64,000 bases of DNA, taken from the NCBI GenBank assembly GCA_963932145.1, contig OZ010574.1, positions 82,385,656 to 82,449,655 on the forward strand, read 5' to 3'. The stretch's first letter is position 1. Each line of letters begins with the position of its first letter. The notes beneath the pieces are model-generated. The model was not told the DNA's origin. It searched no databases and worked only from the letters and a program-made list of their open reading frames with translations. Shown in pieces: positions 23,330 through 33,004 of the stretch. This DNA is from Acanthosepion lycidas. Its lineage: Eukaryota > Mollusca > Cephalopoda > Sepiida > Sepiidae. Position numbers and translations under genes: made by a program.

Positions 23330-24765
23330 GGCCTTTTTGCTCCTGTTCTTGTGAAGTAGCTTGGATTTTTTTTTTCAGAATTGGTGTTATTAGAATCAAC
23401 TGATGGGCTGTGCTGTCTTTTTTGTTCCTCTGATTTTGGGTCAGTTGATGGAAGTTTGTGAAAGGAATGGATTAGGAGTTGATACAGGTGTAGTTGTTTT
23501 TTTGTTAGAGATTTAGTAGTGGGGAACCTTTTGAGGGTGGTCATTTTGGAAGGGGTAGGAGTTAATGATTTGGCATGGGGGCGAGGATCTATGGACTGCT
23601 TTTTGAGTAATGGGCATAATAGTGCCAATGAAGTAGGGCCAATTTTTATACTGATGATTCCTATTGTAATCATTACGTTTTTAGCATTTCCTTCAATTGC
23701 TCCATCTTTTCATAAGCATGGTTGTATTTAAGCCATTGTTGTTTCATCTTTTCAGTGTAGCTGGCCAGGGCATTGTCCCTGGAACTGGTAGAAGGAGTGG
23801 GGCTGTATGTGCCTTTACCTGTGGGGTCTTCTAGGTATACTGTCTGGTGCTTCCCTCAATGACCAGCCATTCCCTCTTTTCCTTCTCCATGACTGCACAA
23901 GTAATTTGAACCCAACCAAGGGTTTTACCACTCCAGTCCCTGTCACTGGCATGTCCATCACAGGTGAGATGGAAATAATAGACTCTGCCAGAGGGGGATT
24001 TTGGTTGACAAGAGTCAGAACTACAGGGGCCTTCTTGTCTGGGTAGGAAGAGGAGAGGTAACTCGTCTCTCCACAATTCTAGCAGATTGGTTTACAGCCA
24101 TTCACAACGACCAGCATTTTCTGACCATATTGGTTCAGATAAACAGAAAGTGCACCACTATGATCTGAGGAAGGACCTCAAATACAATATTGATATGTTA
24201 TGATCTCATGTTCAGTTCTTATTATGAGATCTTTAGTGATTAAATCATGACTCGATGCTTCCATGTTGTTGGCAGGCATGGGTAACAGTACATCTCATGT
24301 GAAGTATCCCTTGCCCTTGATAACTCTTTGAGATTAAAACTCAGGGAATTAACGACTTTATAATAATGTATTTTGTGGAGTGACAAATTTTGTGCAAACA
24401 CGTGTCCACCACAAAGAATGACACAATTCTTTTTTCAACTTTCTGTAATATCCTGGGTGTCTAACAAGAGCCCATCTTCTTTGATAAGATGTGTGTAGCT
24501 TTTTGCTTTCTCCAGGGACTCTGTTATGTTGATAATGCACTTCATTGGGGACTTGCAGCAAGAGTGCATTTCCCCATTAACGTTTTTGTTACTGCTGTTA
24601 TTAGACTGGGAAGTAATCTTTTTTCAAAATTTTGGCCACTTTACTTTTTTCAGCTTCCTGAATTTGGTTGGTTTTCTTTGTTGTTTCCTTGGTAATTTAA
24701 ACTGTTTTATTTTTATCCAGTTGGTCTTTCTTTTTTGACCCAAAAATTTCTGTTTTGACTGACTG
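23330..24765 (-). pseudogene. LINE-B ORF1 (Gag-like, zinc-knuckle remnant)
   Basis: Minus-strand reading starts near 24765 with MAE, a stop, then a very basic N-terminus (GQKRKTNWIKIKQFKLPRKQ). A middle part follows (KCIINITESLEKAKSYTHLI; NCVILCGGHVFAQNL). At 24060-24150 comes SVYLNQYGQKMLVVVNGCKP, then IC-stop-NCGE and a Ser-rich run. That last block is the position of a C-x2-C-x4-H-x4-C knuckle, but only its first two Cys survive. The frame continues DKKAPVVLTLVNQNPPL to a Pro/Ser/Thr/Lys-rich tail ending near 23330 (HKLPSTDPKSEEQKRQHSPS). Domain order, basic N-terminus and knuckle fit a nucleic-acid-binding ORF1 of a non-LTR retrotransposon of the ZCCHC3-like type. Several stops and at least one frameshift make it dead. 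Confidence 0.55.
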
Positions 24766-24839
24766 ATTTATTCAGCCATTTTTTATTATTTTTGTTTTAA
24801 ACAGAAATTTCTTTTCTTTTTTTTCTTTCAAAGTAAAAA

Positions 24840-25640
24840 GGGAATTATCTTTTTAAACAATAAAACAATTAAAATCAAGAAAACAAACAATACAAATTAA
24901 AACAAAATTCCTTCTACAAAGAGAAAGAAAAAATAAACAATGTAAACAAAAATAAAAAAGACAGAAAAAAAACTAGCTTTATGGAAAAAGCTTTGACATG
25001 TAAAAGAAGAATCTTTTTTAATTAAAAATAAAACAGCAAGTAAAAAACAAAAATAGTCTGAAAAAGACACATAAAAAGAATTAAAGGTTTGCAAAAAAAA
25101 ACCAAAATGTACAAAGTAACATGAAAATTAAGTCAAAAGACTAATTAAATGAAAAAGAAAAGTTACACTAATAAAAGATTTTGGCTTACAGCCGGGCAGA
25201 AGTTAAAGAAAAAGAAAAAAAAGAAAGGTTTGCATAAACAAAATGGACAAAGTAGCACATAAACGATAAAACAAAAGATTATGCAATAATTAAATGCTAA
25301 GGAAAAGTTACACTGAAATAAAAATAAAAAATTGGCATAGGGCTGGGTCGGGGTTAAAGAAAAAAAATGTGTAAAAAATAGAAATAAAAAATAATGGTTT
25401 GCCTAAGTAACAAACAAAATGGATGATGTAACACGTAAAAGATTACAGCCGGACAGGGGTTAAGAAATAAAGAGAAGCTAAAATTCGAACAATTTAGAAG
25501 AAAAAGAAAGATAAATCAATAGTCTAGTAAAACTAAGAAAAAGTTATACTAGAAAGAAAAACAAAAAATTGACTTACAGCTCATGGTGAAAATTAAAAGA
25601 AAAAACTGAAAAAGAAAATTCAGATACTCTCACAAAATAC
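24840..25640 (-). repeat. Degenerate tandem monomers upstream of LINE-B ORF1
   Basis: This tract is extremely A-rich on the plus strand (T-rich in the LINE-B sense direction). A unit with GGTTTGCA, ACAAAATGGACAAAGTA, AAAAGTTACACT and TTACAGCCGGGCAGGGGTTA recurs at least three to four times. Cores lie near 25188, 25336, 25444 and 25573, spaced about 108-148 bp. It sits directly 5' of ORF1, where some LINEs carry tandem promoter monomers. A promoter role is inference. Confidence 0.55.
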
Positions 25641-25794
25641 AGTCAGTAAAAAAAAAAAAAAGAAAAATTAAAGATGAACTTAACAGAAATTGACAGTCTT
25701 TCCTGCGCAAAAAATAAAATCATAAATTCTCATTAGTGCAACAAAAATATATCAGGCATAGACCGAGACTTGAAATGGTTGGAAAAAAGAACAA

Positions 25795-25910
25795 CCTTAG
25801 TACCAAAGTACCAAGTTCATTAGAATGATTACCATGAAAATATTTATATAAAAGACACAGGGAACATACATTATGGCATTGAGAAAGTGACTGAAGCCGA
25901 GATACCAAGT
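25795..25910 (-). pseudogene. LINE-A fragment, short
   Basis: The minus-strand translation contains SLSQCHNVCSLCLLYKYFHG and then HSNELGTLV, the S-H-R-H-D-x-A-S-L-C-L-F-Y-K-Y-F-H block of LINE-A. Both ends are truncated. Confidence 0.7.
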
Positions 25911-26714
25911 TAACACACAATTGTACCTCAGCAAAAAAAAACAAAAAAAAACAAACCAGGAATAGTTTGCTGGTGCAGCCAAAAAAAAGTGCTCAATGCC
26001 ACATGGAACTGTGCGGCCACAGTCAGGGTCAAGATGCCGAATGCTTTTAAGCAAAAAACGTGCTCAACAAAACTGGGCCCCTAAAGTCACCCATAGTAGA
26101 GCTTTCTAATATTAATAGAAATAAGCATGAGTCTGTTGTGGATGCACACACACAAAAAAAAAAACAAAGACTCTATGCTATACAAAAATGCCTGAGCTTT
26201 ACTAAATTATGAATTAAATTTCTGGTGCACAGTTACCTATCATTACTGACTGAGTGATCAGTCATTGTGTGCCAGGAATTTAATTTGTAGAGAATAATAG
26301 CTGGATTTATATTTTCCCCAAGGGTATTTTCATGTATCATATTTTCAATCTGACTTCTCATTTCAGGGATGACAAATCATGTTAAAGTACAATTCAAAGG
26401 AATGTTAAAAGTGTCAGATAACTGTGAGATCCTCTGAATAAGTTCTGGTTCAGTATTTGAAGTTAAGTATCGTCTAAGAATATGATCTCAGATAATTTAT
26501 TACCAAAATGTCTGATCTATGGATTGAACAGTTGGCTATTTCCTTTAACTTATTTCTAATATTCTTCTATTCTTACACCCTTTATTTGAACTTTTGAGGC
26601 AAGAGGTGCTAACCTATCATTTGTTTCATGAAACAATAAAACCCATTGCCTTTCTCAAAAGCAGTGGAAGAACTGACAAAACTGTACAACTTAGACATTA
26701 AAATAAAAATTATA
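25911..26714. other. No recognisable gene
   Basis: It contains A runs near 25934 and 26154, and a short GC-richer segment at 25985-26045 that I cannot assign. Confidence 0.55.
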
Positions 26715-26990
26715 CTACTACTGTGCTTAATACATAAAGTCTACCATAGTGAAAAGTTCATCCGAACAGTTAACATGAAAGTATTTATAGCAAGGGCATG
26801 GGGGAGCTACATTATGCTGATGGGAAAGTGCCTGAAGCCGAGATACCATGTCAGTAGCAATAATATTGCTGATTCTTCTTTGGATCTTATCAAGAATCTC
26901 TAAATCTACAGCCGGAGCATTGGACTGTATCTGGCAGCAATATTCAAAGCATGGAAGAATGGTAGACTTAGAAATATGATCCATCAAGGA
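26715..26990 (-). pseudogene. LINE-A fragment
   Basis: The minus-strand translation reads STILPCFEYCCQIQSNAPAV, then LEILDKIQRRISNIIATDMV and LQALSHQHNVAPPCPCYKYF. This is the I-x-P-C-x-E-Y-C-x-x-I-W ... L-D-x-x-Q-R segment of LINE-A. One continuous frame of 86 codons survives here. Confidence 0.8.
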
Positions 26991-27498
26991 GAAACTTCTA
27001 TGTGATGCTAAACATTTCTTTATAGAAAGTTCTGTCCAAATCTTGCAAACTGCATCTCATCACACCTTGCTCACATTGTGTGCATTTCTCACTAAATGTC
27101 TCTTTCTCTTTAACAGTCTATTTATCTCATTAATATCCCCTGAAATATTTCATATATATTTCAAATATACACAGTAATTGATTTATATTTTCTCTTCCAA
27201 GGTAATACAATTCTTGTCTGAAATTCGCTTTTGGCAATCTTTATGTAATTTTGGCAATGACTAAATCTCATTTTCAGCGAAAAATGTTTTTTTTTTTTTT
27301 TTTTTTTTTCCATCAGTTGAAAATGAGTTTTATTTATTTAAATCATTTCATCCAAACTTTATAAGTATCTTAATATTTTCTACTGATTGATATTTATCCA
27401 TTGGTTTTCTAAAACAAAACAATGACTGCATCCATCAATCTCAACTGATAAAATAATGCTTAAAAATAGTGGCAATCTATTATTGTTTACAGAATTAC
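26991..27498. other. No recognisable feature
   Basis: AT-rich with a long T run at about 27287-27309. Confidence 0.6.
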
Positions 27499-27500
27499 TA

Positions 27501-27601
27501 TTAGGTTGGTGCAAAAATAATGACGTAATAATGTCGTTTTTTGACATAAAAAATACGTCAAAAACCGACATTATTACGTCATTATTTTTGCACCAACCTA
27601 A
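27501..27601. mobile_element. Palindromic mariner MITE, copy 1
   Basis: 101 bp flanked by TA on both sides. Almost the whole element is one inverted repeat starting TTAGGTTGGTGCAAAA and ending TTTTGCACCAACCTAA, with a short central loop. There is no coding sequence. The copy at 32903-33004 is nearly identical, so both are probably fairly recent. Elements like this are moved by a mariner transposase acting in trans. Confidence 0.93.
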
Positions 27602-27676
27602 TAACAAGCTGTAGTTGAAAAAAGATTCTAATTAAAGAATTATTTGGTAATATCCTAGTTATGCCTTTGAAAGTAT

Positions 27677-28534
27677 ACCAGTGTGATGAGTAAATTGTCG
27701 CAAATTTATATTTTCAATTTTGTGCATGTGTGTTGTTTGTTTTTGATTTTGATGGCTGCACAGCATGGTAGGGTCAGTTGGGCACCATCTGTGAGAAAAA
27801 GAGCACCATGACACAATTCACTCCGCCAGAAATTTGGAAATGGCATGCTGTACTGCTTGGCATTCATGCTGGAAGCTCCAATATAGACATTTCAGAATGT
27901 TTGGGTGACAATCTGTAGGCAGTGCAGAGGATGCAGAAAGATTTAGTTTAATGCTGATTCTGAAGGTATGGCTGCTTGGAAAACTGACTCTGATCATTCT
28001 GATAAGAAAAGAAGTCCCAAATTTGTTGGTAAGGATTTCAGACTCAACACAGCCCCTATATCAAGTGTCTTGAGAAGGTAGTGCTGCCCAGGGTCAAGAG
28101 GGTGTCTTCTGGAAGATTTTATGTCTGCCAACAAGATTCTGCATCATGCCAATCAAGCAGGAGAACCCAATCATGGCTGTCAGACAATTTCTTTGACCAC
28201 ATTACCCCTTACATCTGGCTAAGACTGCAACCCAATTGATTATTATGTGTAGGGTGCAGTTGAGCGAGATGCTTGCAACACCAAAAATGAACTGAAGGCA
28301 TGGATTATGGCAGCATTCACCAACAAACACAGAGACTGTCCAGAAGAGTTGCAAGAGATTCCAAAGTCATCTGGAGGACGTGGCTGCAGCCAATGGCGAT
28401 TTTATTGAATAAATGTACTCTTTTGTATGATATTTTTGTGTAATTTTGGTAAATATATCTGTTAAAATGCAATATCAATGTTATTTAATTTTTTTTGCAT
28501 AATTTAGACGACAGTTTATCCATCGCACTCTGTA
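27677..28534 (+). mobile_element. Internally deleted mariner-type element, copy 1
   Basis: The left end is TACCAGTGTGATGAGTAAAT and the right end (reverse complement) is TACAGAGTGCGATGGATAAA, with TA outside each. The interior is a decayed Tc1/mariner transposase with stops and frameshifts. Readable blocks match copy 2 at 37993-38856 (F-T-P-P-E-I-W-K-W-H-A-V; C-N-P-I-D-Y-Y-V). Both copies lack the region with the first catalytic Asp; the join lies near 28035-28060. The gene is dead, but the ends look usable by a trans-acting transposase. Confidence 0.85.
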
Positions 28535-28900
28535 TATCATATCAGACAGTAATTATTAACATAATTACCACAACCGATATTTGAACTGACTTTGAGTCAT
28601 TTCAAATCAAATCCATCTCATCTTGGCCAATCAAACCTCATTCTTTCCTACTTTCAGCAACTGAAATTTTCAAATGGAATCTCATATAGAACTGGCCTCA
28701 AAGTATATTGCTTACCTGAAATAAGCAATAGAGTAATATTTCTATTTATTTTGGTCATAGCCTACAGTAATTACAAGCAGTGAGTGAAGAAAAAATGTAT
28801 GAATAATTTAACTGCATCCTTATGAGAAAATCAAATATGAGAGAATAGCAGTCAAAACTTTCTTTCTAGTGATTTAGCAGCAGTTGCACCACTCGCATAT

Positions 28901-28901
<1 letters not shown>

Positions 28902-28933
<32 letters not shown>
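28902..28933. repeat. (CA)n microsatellite
   Basis: CA dinucleotide run of about 32 bp. Confidence 0.95.
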
Positions 28934-28935
<2 letters not shown>

Positions 28936-29158
28936 AAGATAAAGAAACAAAGTGGAAAAAAAATTAGCTATAGCTTTTCCAGAGTGTATCCTTATGTTCA
29001 TTTTTGTTTCTGTTATATAGGAATAAAGTATCGCTGCTGACACTTGAGTTTGAACATAGATCGTCAGAGAGCAAACACAATTGATCCCATTATTGATTTA
29101 AGTAGATCACATGACCATAGAGAAAACACATATATGGTAGGTAGCACATGTCTAATTG

Positions 29159-29235
29159 ATCATTACTCCTATTCTATCCTCTGTTACTATTCAGATCACT
29201 ATTTCTACTCTATCCTCTATTACTATACAGACTGA
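29159..29235. repeat. Two-copy tandem repeat, about 38 bp
   Basis: TCATTACTCCTATTCTATCC and the following CTGTTACTATTCAGA recur immediately as TCACTATTTCTACTCTATCC and CTATTACTATACAGA. Confidence 0.7.
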
Positions 29236-29480
29236 TATTCTCTATACTATTTCATGATACAGATTAATATTTGAGTGAATATTATTGAACAGTAACTATT
29301 AATACGAGATTAGTCAAAGGCATCTGACACCAGCATTGTCCAACAGTGTACTATAGTTGTATCTGCGATTACAAAGTCTCTACTACAACAAACATTAGTG
29401 GGCATCACAAAAGTGGCAACGAGTATTTGTTGACATCACAAAAGTTTCATATATTATTATACATCCTACTAACACACACA

Positions 29481-29483
<3 letters not shown>

Positions 29484-29516
<33 letters not shown>
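29484..29516. repeat. (AT)n microsatellite
   Basis: AT run of about 33 bp, preceded by a short CA run. Confidence 0.93.
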
Positions 29517-29522
<6 letters not shown>

Positions 29523-29610
29523 TAAGATTTCATATAACCATAAATGTGATTTTGTCTGAATATTTTCTGTAAAACCTAACTTACATCTCTTTACTATAAA
29601 TGTTTCGATG

Positions 29611-29900
29611 TTTTTTATCATTCCACTACCAAGAAAGGCAATAAAACAATAAGATGAAAAACAAAAAAAAAAAACAAGAATTAAGAAGACATAAGATAAT
29701 GATTGACATTGCATTTAAATTTTTGAATATCAAAGTTAACTAGGGAGCAAGAAGCTGGAATAGAGTTCTACAATTGAGATGTGTGATAAAAGAAACTGTT
29801 AGCATAGAATTTATGGTTAAATCTTGCCATTTCAACTGTAAAATGATGAATCCATGCCACCGATCTAGTGCTGTGGTTAAATTCATAAAGTCTTAGGTTT
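29611..29900 (-). pseudogene. LINE-A fragment with degraded 3' end
   Basis: It starts with TTTTATCATTCCACTACCAA, a decayed reverse complement of the GGTGAAATGAT terminus. It then carries GACATTGCATTTAAATTTTT, GAAACTGTTAGCATAGAATT and coding (RLYEFNHSTRSVAWIHHFTV, then EMARFNHKFYANSF). It stops abruptly near 29900, where RTE sequence of opposite orientation begins. Confidence 0.75.
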
Positions 29901-29904
29901 ACTA

Positions 29905-30160
29905 TATTCAAGAAAAAGGACTTATCAGAAAGCGAAACTTGAAATTTGTTTGGAAAATAATGAGGAAAGAGGGATTGAAAAATTTGATACTCACAGGCTG
30001 GAAGGCAAGAGGGATAACTTAACCAGTGAGCTTGGGTGAATGGATGGCACAACAGTTTTTAGGATAGATTACAAAAGAGCAAAATTTATTAAGAGCTACA
30101 AAGAAGTGCAAATTTTGGAGAGCCATGACCATCAACATCCTGAAGGGACACTGGGCATAG
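29905..30160 (+). pseudogene. RTE-type RT C-terminal fragment
   Basis: In the best frames it reads KIMRKEGLKNLILTGW, then SWVNGWHNSF, LLRATKKCKFWRAMT and ILKGHWA. These match the RTE tail at 39725-39985. Confidence 0.7.
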
Positions 30161-30808
30161 AACAAACAAACAGAAGAAAAAGCTTACAATTTATTTTCAC
30201 AATTTCTGTCTGAATTTCTGGAATGAAGTGCCACCATTGTTTATGTACAGTTTATTTCCCTCATCTTTATTTTTGTTCTCACAATGTTTTGGCAGTTGAA
30301 ACAATAGTTTGCATGTAAGTTATTTCATTTTATATTTTACTGGAAGATCAAATACTGGGTATTCTATGATTTTCAATACATAGAAAGGTTTAAATGTATA
30401 TCAGTAACAAGTTACATTCGAATTTTTATAAAAACAAAAGAGACTAGATTTGAAAAGTAAAACCTCAAATATACATTTGTTTGACTTCAGATGAAAAATC
30501 CGTTACATTCCCAATGAAAGTGAGCGAATTACCTCTCAGTCTTTAAACTGCTAATTTTAGAAATTTGTGTTGAGAACTAAAATTATTTTGGCTAATTTAA
30601 TTTGCATATAAATTAGTCTGAGACTGAGAAGCAAGATTTTCTTTTAATAAATTCTCAATATTTGATCATTATGTTTGAATATAGATAATTTTAAATAATC
30701 ATGTTATCAGTTGGTATTATTCTCTTGATTTTTTTAATTTCTTGATAAAAAGACAGTTATTAAAAAGTTAAGTGAAAAAATAGATTTTCACTTTATACTC
30801 AAACACAC

Positions 30809-30810
<2 letters not shown>

Positions 30811-30844
<34 letters not shown>
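30811..30844. repeat. (AT)n microsatellite
   Basis: AT run of about 34 bp. Confidence 0.95.
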
Positions 30845-30848
<4 letters not shown>

Positions 30849-30986
30849 CTACATTTGTAGTGCAACATAAAGTTTCATGGTTTTCCCAAATCATCAGGTA
30901 CAAACTGGTTAATGAAGTATTTATCTGTGTATGCACACTAACACACACAGTGGCTAATATGTAATTATTCAGTTTATATCCACACT

Positions 30987-31004
30987 TATCTATCTATCTA
31001 TCTA

Positions 31005-31045
<41 letters not shown>
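30987..31045. repeat. (TATC)n-(TA)n compound microsatellite
   Basis: TATC tetranucleotides pass directly into a TA run of about 37 bp. Confidence 0.95.
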
Positions 31046-31052
<7 letters not shown>

Positions 31053-31246
31053 CGCATATGCACAGTGTGTTTCAAAAGTTACTATTTCAGTGAAATCTGA
31101 TGTTTTTAAAAAATAGTGCCATACTGTCATATGTCACTGTCAGATTGTTCATATTTTTCTTTTTTACAAAATGTTAATTGGTTCATGTTGATTGTTTTTT
31201 GTGTGTAATTTTGGTGATCACTAGTAGGAGAATTCAAGATGTTTAA

Positions 31247-31600
31247 ATTTTTTAATCAGAATCACCCCAAACAATGTAGTAATGCCACTAAAACAGAAAG
31301 TGTTTCATGGAGTGGAAGAATTAGGAACAGAAACATTAATAAGGAGCAAAAGAAAGTAATCAAGTGGACAGTAGACAGTGATTGACATTGCATTTGAATC
31401 TTTGCAGATTAAAGTTGGCTGGAAAGGAGTTCCACAAATGAGAAGTGCATGAGAAGAAACTGTTAGCATAGAATTTGCAGCTACATCTAGCCAGCACAAC
31501 TGTAAATTGATGAGATCTTGATGCCAGTCTAGTACTGTGCTTAAATTCAGAAAGACTAGGTACCATAACAAAAAGCTCATTCAAACATTCATTATAAGTT
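31247..31600 (-). pseudogene. LINE-A fragment with degraded 3' end
   Basis: TTTTTAATCAGAATCACCCC is the altered reverse complement of the LINE-A terminus. The minus-strand translation gives VPSLSEFKHSTRLASRSHQF, then TVVLARCSCKFYANSFFSC and SHLWNSFPANFNLQRFKCNV, one of the better-preserved C-termini in the window. Confidence 0.8.
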
Positions 31601-31819
31601 GAGCATAGAAATCTTATTACTGTTGCAGTTCAAGAAATAGCACTTCAAATGCAATCACTTTGAGCTCTGTAGAGACACCGATGACCACCATGTGGCACAC
31701 TAATTCTTTGCAGCATATACCTTGAAATAAATATAGTTTCCATTTTCAAATTGTTTTTTTTTTTAATTATTCCAATTACTTTCGACAATAGGAAATAACT
31801 TTTGAAACACCCAATATAC

Positions 31820-31875
31820 AGTTTGTTTTGTTTTGTTTTATGGCATATTAACCTCAATGGGTTATTTAATGCTGA
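31820..31875 (+). repeat. Short dispersed repeat (TTTTATGGCA type)
   Basis: It carries TTTTATGGCATATTAACCTC and TGGGTTATTTAATGC. Related copies lie at 43965-44015 and 47337-47385. Element type unknown. Confidence 0.5.
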
Positions 31876-31890
31876 CAACTTTTTATTTTC

Positions 31891-32051
31891 CTGGTAATAT
31901 TTTATTCTGTCAAAAATTTATTTCTGTTAATATTTTTTCCCTTAAAAATGTATAGCTGGTAATATTTTTTCTTCTAAAACATATTGCTGGTAATAATTTT
32001 TTTCTTCAAAAATTTATTGCTGGTAATATTTTTTTACAAAGTATTTCTGGT
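31891..32051. repeat. About 32-bp minisatellite
   Basis: Five units begin CTGGTAATATTTTTT or a close variant and end near AAAAATTTATTG, with unit lengths of about 27-34 bp. Confidence 0.75.
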
Positions 32052-32350
32052 ATTAAAACCTATTTTTACACTTTCATAATGCTTTTTACCTCAGTTTCAG
32101 GGTTAACTATTTACCCATAGGTGCTACCACTCTGGCTCAGGTTGGACCTGGGAACACCAGCAATTAAGAAGTGGTTCCACGCTCCTCAAAACCTCCTGCT
32201 CAGAGGCCTTGCTGTTGGATGTAGTTTATGGTCTTACCTTGGACGTGGATTTAGTTTATTGTCATACCCAGAAGGGCTCAATATATGGACAGAAATTGTT
32301 GATACCTATGCTGTCTATATCTATAAATGCTATAACCTGGATTTTGTGAG

Positions 32351-32640
32351 GATTACAGCCACATTACATTGAAACACTAGTTCCCGTACAACAGTTATGC
32401 AATATTGAGCATGGTTATTACCTAGTTTTTTGACCACTTGAGAATACTAAGTGCTGTAGGCATGGATGTGTGGCTGATGTTATGGGTAATAGCTTAGAAT
32501 TTTTAATTGGAGAGCTGAGTTCCAATTTCATTTGGGTTCATTATATTACTCTTACTCTGAAATACTTTTGGAAAAGGTATAAATCCACCTCTTTTCCTCC
32601 CAGCTATAGGTTAATTAATAAGACTTGTATCTCTAAAACA
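32351..32640 (+). repeat. 5S rRNA/tRNA composite SINE, copy 1
   Basis: The first 112 bp (32351-32462) follow animal 5S rRNA end to end. It runs GATTACAGCCACATTACATT, GAAACACTAGTTCCCGT, GCAATATTGAGCATGGTTA and GAGAATACTAAGTGCTGTAG, against the 5S order T-A-C-G-G-C-C-A-T-A-T-C-A-C ... G-G-A-A-T-A-C-C ... G-T-G-C-T-G-T-A-G. Next comes the head of the window's tRNA-type SINE (GGCTGATGTTATGGGTAATA; GAGCTGAGTTCCAATTTCAT), then its body (GGAAAAGGTATAAATCCACC; CCCAGCTATAGGTTAATTAA). So the unit is 5S, then tRNA, then body. Transcription by pol III from the 5S internal promoter is inferred from known SINEs of this class. Other copies: 45235(-) and 54539/55344. Confidence 0.85.
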
Positions 32641-32902
32641 ATTATTATCTCAAAAAAAAAAATAAATAAAATTGCATTAAAAATATTTAGATTTCAGCAT
32701 CAAATAACCCATAGAGGTTGATATGCTTCTAAACAAAAACATCAACAACTAGCCAAATATTATGCACACTTCTCATTATAAATATAGTATATTTTAAGCA
32801 CTACATATAGGTAGAAAAAAATAATTTAAAGAAGTTATAACACATTCAACCAATAAGGCCAGTCTGTTTAATCTTTTTTGTTTCCAATTTTCAAATAAAC
32901 TA

Positions 32903-33004
32903 TTAGGTTGGTGCAAAAATAATGACGTAATAATGTCGTTTTCTGACGTTAAAAAATACGTCAAAAAAAGACATTATTACGTCATTATTTTTGCACCAAC
33001 CTAA
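32903..33004. mobile_element. Palindromic mariner MITE, copy 2
   Basis: 102 bp with the same ends as 27501-27601 (TTAGGTTGGTGCAAAA ... TTTTGCACCAACCTAA) and a TA on each side. It differs from copy 1 mainly in the centre. Confidence 0.93.

Larger units (their letters stand above)
28535..29610. other. No gene; simple repeats
   Basis: AT-rich, containing the (CA)n and (AT)n runs and a short tandem duplication listed separately. Confidence 0.6.
30161..31246. other. No gene; simple repeats
   Basis: AT-rich with two microsatellites listed separately. No supported coding sequence. Confidence 0.6.

Noticed and set aside
23326-24076. Overlapping plus and minus ORFs in the 23.3-24.1 kb region as separate genes
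   Set aside because: They are other-frame shadows of the LINE-B ORF1 reading, which alone keeps a zinc-knuckle-like block and the expected domain order.
28902-28933. CRISPR-like or other regular arrays among the short repeats
   Set aside because: All short arrays are microsatellites or minisatellites without unique spacers, and the DNA is eukaryotic.
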